This document shows, one piece after another, positions 36,501 to 48,500 of a stretch of 64,000 nt of DNA. Location: the NCBI GenBank assembly GCA_963082875.1, contig OY720102.1, forward strand, positions 868,001-932,000. The letters are read 5' to 3'. The position numbers and the translations under genes were made by a program. Source of the stretch: Corella eumyota (taxonomy: Eukaryota; Chordata; Ascidiacea; Phlebobranchia; Corellidae). Each line of letters begins with the position of its first letter. Positions within the stretch are counted from its first letter, which is position 1. The notes beneath the pieces are model-generated. The model saw only the letters and a list, made by a program, of their open reading frames with translations. It was not told where the DNA came from and ran no database searches.

Positions 36501-39500
36501 TCAATGCGCGAAAAACCAAAAAAAAAAAATCTTAACTTACCAAGTGCAAAAGCTGCTCTGTTGGAAGCTGGTCCAGTACTAGTTTGTTGACCTTTAAGTT
36601 GTGCAGGTTGAACTAGTGTCCTTCCACCACCCAGTTTCTCCACTACATCACTCAATGAATTCTTTTTCATCCTTGGTGTAAGTGGTACCCCACTTTTGGC
36701 AGAACTTTGGGGGCTAATTTGGGGGTTTTTGGTTTGCTGTTGTGACTTAGTATTGGTGGGTTGTGTTGATGCTTTATTAGGGGTTGGTTGGGTTCGTTGA
36801 ACTTGGTTACTTGTCTGTAACAATCAACAAACAATCAGCATTGTTGTTTTAATAAAGGTCATTGTTTTAACAATGCTTTAAAATTGTTTAACAATGGTAA
36901 AGATTAACTAAACAGCGAAAAAAAAATTTAAAACTTACCCCTACACCTAGCCCCAAATTCTTGCTTCCACCTTTTGCGCTAGCCCCGGTTGCTAGGGGCT
37001 TATTCCCCACTGTTGCCATAGGTGATCCCTTTCCGTTACCGACCAACTTTTTTTCCTTTTTCTTGATTTCCATCTCGTTTTGATTCTTGAAATAACTTTG
37101 AAGATTGGCGGGAAGTTGAGTCAGGTTTCCTGCAGGAGCTGGAGCTATAATTATAAAATTAATTTACTAATTAATGAAAATATGGAAAATTTAGATGAAT
37201 TCAACTTAATAAATCTACATAAAATGAAGCTTAGGAAATGATGCATATGTTATGTTTAATTTAGAGTCCTGCAAAATAAATAAAACAGCTGTTTGTGGAG
37301 CACAAGTAAATTTTTAGTAGCCAAATATTCTTTAAAAGTTGCACCATTTCACTACAACTATAATGCCAGTTATAGGGTAGTTTATGCACTAACAATATAT
37401 AATCTTGGCTTATTTTTTAGTTAAAAACATTTCAATTTTATGGAATAGCTACATTTTGTAAAAAAAAAGTCAAAAAAAATTAAACAATAAATTTTATAAT
37501 TCAAGTAAACTACACAACAGCAAACAAACTTTTATCTTTTACTATTCAAAAATGTAACATTTTTCTGTTAAACCAAACACTCACCACTTGGTGCAGGTGC
37601 TGGTTTTTCATTCCCTTGTTGTTGTTGATTACTTTCCACCTGGGACTCACTAGCAAGGTAAGATCGAACAGGTTCCCCTTTATCAAGCTGAAACTTAAGA
37701 ACTATTTTCCCACGCTGGTCCTCGTCCGTGCTGTTGGCACTCGGTTCTATTTTCTTACGTTTCACTGGAAAATATTAATAAGTTCACTTTTAACCAAAAT
37801 AAAACAAAATACATGTATATATAATAAAGCTTAGATGGTGATATATATACATATATGTAAATTCGATTTATGGGTCTACAAATTAAATAAAAGTGCCGTT
37901 TGTGGTGTGCAGGTTAATTATTGCAAGCAAATTTTAGTTAAAAGTCGCGACAATATTAAAACAAATAAAATGTAGAATGTAGGGCTGCTATTGACTAGTA
38001 TACATAAAATTACTAATAAATTTTGATTAACATTCCCTTTAAAATGTTAAAAAATTTAATATTTTAACATATCTAAAAAAGATGCTATTTATTGCAAAAA
38101 CTTTATAAATTTTGACTAATATGCCCTTAATAAGCTTGTAAAATTAAGAATCTGTTTTTGAATTAAAGTAAACTGATTTAAAATAGCTTTAATATGAAAC
38201 TAACTAAATACAGGTTACTATTAGATTTATTACAAGCCTATTTTTAACTTTGTAAGGTTAAAATTATACGCAACCCACCGTTATATTCTTTCTTCTCTGT
38301 GGAAGGAGGTCTCCCCCTTCTTCTAGGGGCAGCTTTATCCTCTTTTGCCCCTGCCCTTTTCTTACCTTTCCCCTCGTTTACTTTACCCTAGAAAATTTAA
38401 TTAAAAAATCAATTTTTTTTAGAAATCAATATTTTTTTTTAACGAAAAATATTTAGCAGGCATTAACCACATATTTAACCCAGAAAATCTTTATATTAAA
38501 CCCCTACAACACAATACAAACCTGATTGCTGGACTTTGGCTGATGAGATTTTGCCGTTGCATTCTGTCTAACCAGAGGTTTGTGACCTGATAAGGAAATA
38601 CTTTGTTGCATGGATGCTACATTACTCTCCTGTGATCCTCTTCGCTGGCTTGAACCTAAGACAAATGTTAAATGGGTGTTTTTTTGCGTATTTATTCTAG
38701 ATGTTGGAAAGTCGAATGCGCGACTTAAACATAGAGAAACAATAGTTACTCCGACCCAGTCTCAGGTTGCCTGTGGCAGTTTGTGATATTATAGATTATA
38801 ATTGCATGATAATTAAGCTGCTGATTAAGTGTTGGCTTGGCAGAAATTTGTACCGATTATAGTGCCCTATTTAAAAAAGCTAGAGCATAAAAGCAGTGGG
38901 GTTTTACATAAGTTTTATAGAAGCAGTTAAGGTTTACGGCCTAACAGGAGTGTATACCATGGTAATAATGTCAAAAATAAATTACTTGATAAATAAATAT
39001 AAAGTTACCTTTACTAAGTAAGTTATGTAACGACTGAGATGATTTGTCAGTTTTTTTCGTGAGTGCGTTCACAAGTCCTGGTGTGTTGAATGCTAATTCT
39101 TCAACACCTGTGAAAATAAGATGTTTGTTAAAATCTAAACTCTATTTTATTTTACATCATAAAAATTAATTTTTTTACTCATTTTTTGTATTTGAGTTAT
39201 TAAAAAGTAACGTAATATAATTTGGATGGTTATATACCAGCTAAATAAAAACAAATCTATAACTAATGTCTCATTAAATTAAGTCTATATATAATTGAGC
39301 TTAGTGGATGATGTAGATATGTATGTTCAACTTATAGGAGTACAAAATAAATAAAACTGTTATTTGTGGTGCCTGGGTAAATTATCACAGGCAAATATTA
39401 GTTGAGAGTTCCAACCATATTACAACAATTAAAATGCTGACCATAGGGTGGGCTATTGACTAGCTTAAATAATGAGTTAAAAGTTTTTACTTTGGTGTCT

Positions 39501-42500
39501 TGACATTGAGTTTTGTCGTTGCTGGGAGTTCTCTGGTAAGCTTTTTATTGATGGGACGCTAAAAATAAGTTAAAATTTATAATAAAAATAGTAATTGTAA
39601 AAAATATTGTGTTGTTATAATCTTGGGTTGGTTAAGACTTTTACAGTTATTGCTTTATGTCTTTAATACAGAGTAAACATTGCAACATATTAAAATTTAT
39701 ATAAAATAAAGTTAAAATATATTTAAAACTTTAAATACCAATATATGCAAAACAGTTCTATTTAAGCTGTAATTTAACTAAAAATTACCCTTTGTTTATG
39801 CAGTATAAAGTTAATAGGGTATGATGCTTTATATCTAATAATAAATATAATACAGAGTACATATTAGAATCTATTCTTGCCAAGTTTAAAATGACATAGA
39901 TATATTGTTATAACATGTGACAAAGATATAAATAATGGAGCTTAGTGTACAATATATGTATGTCTAACTTATAGGCCTACAAAATAAATATAAAACTGCC
40001 ATTTGTGGTGCGTGGATAAATTATCGCAAGCAAATATTAGTTGAGAGTTGTGACCATATTATGACAATTAAAATCAACTTGTATAAATATAATAAACTAG
40101 TTTAACTTAAGACTGGGTATTAGTTATTCTTACCTATTGTCATCATATTTATAAGGATCACTATCTGGTTGTTCTGTCAAGTTTTTACCCGATTTCAAGT
40201 TATCCTCACCAAACATATCAGATATTTTGTTCTGTAATAAAGTAAACATATATTACTACATAGTACGATATAAAATATAAAGTAATTATGCTGCTGACTA
40301 AGTGCTGGCTCAGCAGGAGTTCATACCATTTATAGCGCCTTACTTAAGCCATGAGATCAGCGGGGATTGAACCCAAGACTTCATGTGTGGTGTAGCAAGT
40401 GTTCTTACCACTACACCACGCTGCCGGATTTTTTAAAGTTTCAAATTTCTATTTTTAGCTTTATAAATGACAATTTTATTTTCTTGAATATTTAGTTAGT
40501 ATACTTACCAACTGTTGTTCATTATTTTTGCTCTGTTCATTCATGTGATAAAACATATTTGTGTTAAAACCTTCAGCAGTGATGGTACCAATTGGTGATG
40601 GAATCGGAAAGTTGTCCTAATATCAAAACATTATTAATTTTAAAAACAAATTATAATGTCAGATTAAAAAACCCTTGCAATTTTACATACCTGACTCTCT
40701 TGATTGTTTGTTAATGAAGGGGATTGTGACATCACATTTGATTGGTTAGAGATTCTTCGGGTCATTGAACTTCGCCTAAATCATAAAAATTTTATTAAAA
40801 TAAACATAATACTAATTAACATATATATATATGTAAACAAAATCAAGTTTTTTTATTGTTTTTTACCTTTGTAGTTCATTGGGGTCTAGGCCAATATCGC
40901 TGTCAAACGAAAGACTAATATTGGGTGACACCAATCTATGCTGGTTCATCATTACATTGTTTAAATCTGAAAAAATTACAAAGTTATGTATCTATAAATA
41001 ATGAACCTTAGTAAATGATATAGATAATTAAATGTGCGTCCGATTTATAGGCCTAGAAAAAAAATCAAACTGCTGTTTGTAGTGTGCAGGTAATTATCAT
41101 AAGCAAATATTAGTTTAAAGTTGCAGCCATTTTACAATAATTGAATTGTCTATCATTAGGCAGGCTATCGACTAGCTAGTATAGAAAATAAAGTGTCTAC
41201 TAAGATTTAACAGTATAAATTAATATAATTTTAAGGAATCTGCTTAAAAGACCGGCAGCGTGGAGTAGTGGTAAGAACACTTGTTACACCACACATGAAG
41301 TCGTGGGTTTAATCCTCACTGATTTCATGCTGTAGCGCCCTTGAGTAAGGCGCTATAAACGGTATGAACTCCTGCTGAGTCAGCACTTAATCAGCAGCAT
41401 AATTATCGGGCAATTATAGTCTCTATAATATCCCAAACTGCCACAGTTAACTCGAGACTGGGTCGGAGTAACTAATGTTACTCTATGTTTAGGTCGCGCA
41501 TTCGACTTTCCCACATTGAGGATAAATATATATACAAAAAAAAACAATATATACTCAAATATGATTTAAACATATTTCCTAAGCAGAGGTTTTTGTGTAA
41601 GCAGTACATGTTAAAACAACACACCAGAATATAAAGTACTTAATATTACCTGAAGATTGTTGAGTAAAATCCATTTGATTTGAATCATTATCATTGTTCA
41701 ACTAAATTTAAAATTTATCATGTACTATTTATTACAAAAACAATTAAAAAAAGTTGATTAAAAACTAGTTAAAACATTATCTAAAACAAAGTAATACTTT
41801 AAAACTTAATTAAAAAATGTTAATTAATACTCATTAAAAAAAACTAATTAAAACTTTGCTCACAACAAATGGAAAATCTTCCAGTCCTAACTCCAAACTC
41901 TTCTGCCTCGAATCCCTTCGACTAAACGAGGCTTTCCTCTGAGCCGGTGACATCATCGCTGATGACATCATCATAGGAGGGGTCATACCTGGATGGAGAG
42001 GCTGGGGAGTGCTCATGGGTGATTGGATAGAGTATAAGGGTGAGGGGAGGGGAGATTCCGAAGGGGGGGTCATGTTCATGGGCTGAGGGGGGTTAAATGA
42101 GGGAGAGGTCAACATTGGGGTCATGGGGTTAAGGTCATCTAGGTTCAAAGGTGAGGGGGTCGACTGATACTGCATTGACTTAAAACAAAAGTTAAAATTT
42201 TAAGATTTAAATGAAAAGTATAAAAATTTTGAGCAAATTTTAAAATAATTTAAAAAAAGTTTTAAACATTATTATAAAGTATTTATACGGTTTTATTTTA
42301 ACATTTATAAATGCCAAAATTTAATTTGATACAAGTACAAAAACAAAGCAAAACTTAGTTTAAACAAAACAAGAGTAATAACCAACAAATTTTAATTTTT
42401 ATCCAGTCTCAATTTAACTTTTATCATTGCAAGAATTTAAACTAATTTTGCCTAAAAACTAAAATTTTTTTCAAGTTAGGGTTTTCAATGACAAACAAAA

Positions 42501-45500
42501 GCTTTATTTTTTTATTTACACACTTTTAAATTTTTAAAATCTGCAAAATTAAACAAAAATATTAAAATTACTTGTTGCTGTTGTTGATATTGTTGACTGT
42601 TAAGTTTAGAAGCTAAAGAAGTTGGATAATTAGGTGGCGGAGGCATCTGATTGGTTTGTTGCATGAAATAATTAGGGTTCATAAACTCCTGGCTGTTTTG
42701 TCGTTGTTGAAAATGTTGTTGTTGTTGTTGTTGTTGCTGTTGAACTTGCTGATAATTTAGTTGTTGTTGTTGTTGAATTAGGGATTGTTGCTGTTGTTGA
42801 TTTTGTATTTGTTGTTGAGGTGGTTGTTGCGTTGTTTGATCATTGCTTTTCAACAAGCACATCAACATTGGATGGTTCTGTTAAAAAAAACAATAATTTT
42901 AAATATTTTTTGGAGAAAGAGTTGTGCTGTTGGGAAGTGTTTTTCAACTACCCCAAGGGTGAATGGCATGGCATTGATGCGGCTTAAACTCGCAAACATT
43001 CTGGCTTGTAGTTCATTGCCAAGGCTGGTCCACCACAACACCAGTATATTGTTTTCAAACAAAATTTTGTATTTATTGGTAAAAGGTGTGAATTTGGGAC
43101 CTGTTTTTGAGCTATTTGTTAACACTGGTCTCAAGGACTAATTGGTGTAGAACCTACTTGACTTGTATGTATATATGTCTGGTAGATTGGCTAAGAAAAT
43201 AAATAAAACTGCTATTTGTGGTGCACAAATACATTTTTTAAACTAAAATTAGTTAAGAGTTGCGACCATATTATGACAACTAAAATGATGTCTGCAAGGC
43301 AGACTATTAACAATCATGTAAAATAAATTGAAAATTACATCTCAAGAATTCAATTTTCTAAGAAAAAATCATTTTTTGAAAGTAAGACATATTGGCATTT
43401 TGGGAGATATTTGAACTACAATGCCTAATAAGAAATTACCTTGTATCAGCTAATGTTACTAAAACAGTAGTTGCCCTAAGACGTAAGTGTGTTAAAAAGA
43501 TTAACTTTACCTTAGTTTGAACATTAGTTTGAGGTCTTTCTGGATCAACAAGAAGTTGAGTTAACATTGGGCTCTGAGTTTTTTTTCCATCTTGTGTTGA
43601 TACTGAATCCTTAGATTGAGTATCTGTTAACAAATTCATCATTTAAAAAATTTAAATTAAGCCAACTTTCATTTTCATTGTACCTATATCTGTTGAAAAC
43701 CTATTAATTTTTTAATACCAATCGATAGCCAGTCCTACGGTCAAGATTTTAATTGTCCTAATATGATCACAACTTTCAACTAATATATGCCAGTGATAAT
43801 TTACCCGCACCTCACAATGACAGTGTTTTTCATTTTGTAGGCCTATAAATTTAATATACACATAAATGTAGATATCATTTCTTTAGTTACATTGTGCTCA
43901 GTACACAGTTTAACAATAAAAAGTATATAAAACAAATGAGGTACAGAAACATAACCGATATAATCATGTTACAATTAATACAAATGTAAGTAAAAATCAG
44001 AATATAAAGCATCTTACTACTTATTTAAAATAAAAATCAGACTTAAACATCAACTTACCAATATTATTATTATTCGTAGTTACAGCAGAAAACATTTGAG
44101 AAGGCAAACTGGTTTGCTTGACGACAGGTTGATCCTTGTTGCTAAGGTAACCCTGTTGTTGTTGTTGGGGAGGTGCATTGTGGGTATTGGGATGTGGTAA
44201 GGGGTGGTTGTTGTTGTTATGAAAAGAAGGGTGGGGGTGGAAATAGGGGGTAGGACGATTTTCTTTGCGGGGGTGAGATTTAGAGTGCAACATAACTTTT
44301 CTGTAGAGGAAAAAATTATTATTTTTAACTGTCAATAGCCTGCCCTAATGTCAACATTTTAGTTGTTGTAATATGGTCGCAACTATTTAACTAATATTTA
44401 ACAGCAATAATTTATCTGTGCACCACAAACAACAGTTCTATTTTAATTTGTGGGCCTATAAACTCGACATATGTATAGAAATATATATCACCCACTAAGC
44501 TCCATTATATATAGATTACGATTACTTTAAATTATTCAGAATTTTTAATCTTCTACCTCATCATTAGCGAAAGTGAAAAAGTTTTTTGCAGAATTTTTGT
44601 TGCTACTTCGTCATTACACAGAGGGAAATCCCCTCTTGCGATATGAAAATGGCAAGCCGAGAAACCGTCAGAAGAAAATAAAATTTCAGCTGCGTAAAAA
44701 AATTAGACAAAAACCAAACTAAAAAATGAACCACTAAATCTAAATCTAGACTTTAAAAATCTGTTGAAAAATGTTTATACATTAACTAAAAAAAACCTTA
44801 AAGTAATGATGATGTTTATATACTATTTATTTTTCAAGCATTTTATTTAAAAGTCAAAAATAAAACTTACCAAAAGCAGTGGAATTTGCACAAATTGGAT
44901 GCTCAAAGGTGATGTTTAATTTGTTAAACTGACTGCCCATGGAAACTTCAAAATACCATTCTTTTTTAGCCTCATCTAATAATGTTTAAAACTTAACTCA
45001 GTATACAATAACCTATACTATAAACAAACACCACTTTAGTTTAAATAAACTAAAAACTAACAAATAATCAATATCATAATACATTTATATATATCTAAAA
45101 TGTTTTTAGATTGACCTGTATTTAAACTTTTGTTGAACTTAAATTTTCAATGGTAAATAGCTCTAATATTGTCTATTATCTTAATTATGACGTACAGTAG
45201 ACAGTTTAAGTTTGTCCATAGAATCCATAGTTTAACGTCACACAAAAATATAAACTTTATTTCTCAATTAACAAACACTCTTATTATATTAATAGCCTAT
45301 TTAAATTTTAACAGTATTTTAAAGCTTGTCATTTTTATTGGTATGAAATTCAACAACATCGGGTCATTATCAATTTATTTTATTATTACCAGTTTGGTAC
45401 TGCTTTTTATATTTAACATACCGGCAGCATGGTGTAGTGGTAAGAGCACTTGCTACACCACACATAAGGTTGTGGGTTTAATCCCCACTGATCTCATGCT

Positions 45501-48500
45501 GTAGCACCCTTGAGTAAGGCGCTATAAATGGTACAAACTCCTGCTGATCCAGCACTTAATCAGCAGCTTAATTATCCAGCAATTATAATCTATAATATCC
45601 CAAACTACCACAGGCAACTTAAGACTGGGTCGGAGTAACTGATGTTACTCTATGTTTAAGTCACGCATTCGACTTTCCCACATCGAGGATAAAGATATAT
45701 ATATAAAATTTTTTTTTTTTTAAATTAAAAAAACCTTCTTACCTTCTTTTTCTTTCACCCTTCTTATGCAACTTCCCACCAAAGTGTTAAGGTACGATTG
45801 TTTGCGCAACAAATTGAGAATAAACACAACATGACCTGGGTGGGTGAAGGGAATCTCCCCAACCTGGCACCCCTTTAAGTGGTCAAAGTTAAAGTGGTAG
45901 CGTTGTTTGTGCTCCGCAAAATGGATCTAAAAAATAAAAGTTTTTAATAAAAAGACTTTATGTGCTAGTAGTCAATAGCTTTCTCTATAGTTGGTCCCTA
46001 TGGTTAGTATTCTAATTGCTGTAATATGGTTATAACTCTCAGCTTATATTTGCCAATGTACAGTTTTATTTATTTTAAAGACCTATAAACTAAAAATATA
46101 AATAACTTTCTTCACTAAGCTTTAATATATATATATATATATAGATAGCTTTTAGGCCAATTTGATTTAGGCATAATATTTAGATTCTAAGCTTCGAAGT
46201 TTACTAATTTATAGCTTTAAAAATTTGAATTAAAATCATTTATCATTTAAAGATAAAAACTATTTTATTTGGTCTAAACACTTGAGTATAATAGATTTTT
46301 AAATAATTGAATAAAAAATTGAACAAAATTGCTTACCTCTGTAGTTTCAGACTCTTCGGTCAACAAGGAAATATAACTGACTGGGGTACTTCCATTTGGA
46401 AACACTGGTAAATCTAAATACAAGAATTAATTTTGGAAACACTGGTAAGTCTAAATGTAAGAGTTAATTTTGGAAACACTGGTAAAAATACAGCAATATA
46501 AAATTACATTTAAAAACATTATTAAACCTTGAAGTAAGTAAAAGGAAAATATTTAGATAATTAGCAATAAAAACATGGTAATTTAAACTTAGGAAATGTA
46601 CACAATATTAAGACTTAGTTATAAAACAAATACAATTTAGTTCCTACCAGTTTCTTGTTCAATCTCATTAGCAATGTGTTCAAGTATTGGGATAGGAGGT
46701 TTTAGAGTAAGTATAAAACAAGCTGGGAGGATGATAGAGTTGTTCTGTTGACTGACTTCTGCAAATCTTGGCATGCTACAAAATATGAAACAGATTTTCC
46801 ATTAAAATTCAATCATTAATATACATTCATAGTATGGTTTAAACTACTAAATAGTATTATTTCTGCAATACAGATAACATTATCAATTTTTTTTGTTGGG
46901 TCTATAACTTAATGATCAATGTTAAAATATCTTATATTTAAATATCAATACAACTAAAATAGGGTGTTATACTATATAAAACACCGTAAGTAAGCTGTTT
47001 TTTTAGTGTGGTAATATTACCTTTTGAAAACCATTATTCGATGATCGGTTTTAAAATGTCTTATATATTAAATCTGTATACAATTGTATACATGTGTTAT
47101 ATAATACACCATAGATTTTAAGCTGTAAGTACTGATATTTATCACTTTTTTTATGATGTCCAAAGTTTATAGATCAAAATTTCTAAAATTTAAACTTATA
47201 CAACCCAAAAAAAGGTGTTACAAAATAAAACTCAAGGGTTTAACTATAAATACATCTTTACCGAAGTATAAATAAAATTCACAAAAAAAATGTGTTGCTA
47301 CACTAATTAAAACACATTTTTTAAACGTACACAACTCAAAAAAAGTGTAAAAACATCTATCATAATGGTTAAGCTGTAAGGTTGTCTTAACCGCAATATA
47401 GATCAATATAAGAAAAACCATGTGTATCAATGTCGACAAATCTTACATTAGTATCACCATCACACAACTTACCATGTTCCATCAATGGGATGATTGTTTG
47501 ATATGAGAGGAGTGATTGGGAGGTTGCACGAGATATTCCAGGGTTTTACTCTCACTTGAACTTTTAAACCTTTGTCTTCTTCAACTAAATATTAAAAGTT
47601 GCTGGTAGTTTATTGGCAGATGTATCATATTGGTGGGTTAATAAGTAATATGTAAAGCCATGATAGACATTAATTAGGAATTTTAAATTAAAAAAATGCA
47701 TACTTTTAAAACATGTCTAGTTTTAAAACTCATAACTAATATTTTTAACTAGTACTCTAGATGGTGTTTAGCCATATTTTTAAACTTTTGTACAATTGAC
47801 ATTAGCTTGAAAACAAAATTTCGAGAACAATATTTTAACGAAATTTAGGTTAATATTTTTTTCAGAAATTGAAAGGCATTAGTAACCCAGAAAAGGTTTT
47901 AAAAAGTATATAGAAAATGTCCCATTGTCGGTAAAATAGCTTTAGGTTAACTAATTTTCATTTAAATGATAGTAAACCATTCTAGATAAAGTAAACCATT
48001 CTAGATAAAATAATGTTTCAGAAATATTGAAGAATCAATTTACTTTCAGTGAAGTCTGTGATCATTTTCTTGGTTCTTACATCGACGAGGTCATATGGGG
48101 ATAAAAAATAGGTGAGTAAAGTGCACTGACCGGCCACACGAGGTGCTATTAAGCCCACCGAGCCATGCATAACCGTGTTCAACTTTCCACTATCAGGTTT
48201 CGATTCACTAAAAGAACAAATTTAATATTGTATAAAAATAACAATATCATAGCAAAAAACACATTTTAATATAAGTGGTTACCATTTTAATTTATAGACA
48301 ATATTTCTCTATTTTTGGACTTCTTAAGTGACAAAAAAATACCACAAATTAGATTTCAAACAGCTAATATATAAAGCATATTGCCATTGCTAATTAACCC
48401 CAACTTTTTAAAAGATCTTTCATCAAATTCAATAAAAAAAAGTTGCTGAAAAATAGCATTAATTTTTATGAACTTACTGATAGATCTGACTTATCTTAAG

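Noticed and set aside
43624-43642. MMNLL as a further LxxLL-like box in MED1
   Set aside because: It lies upstream of the splice acceptor, so it is intronic, and its first residue is Met.
45169-45504. 111-codon plus-strand frame
   Set aside because: Its second half is translated SINE head; the rest is AT-rich intron.
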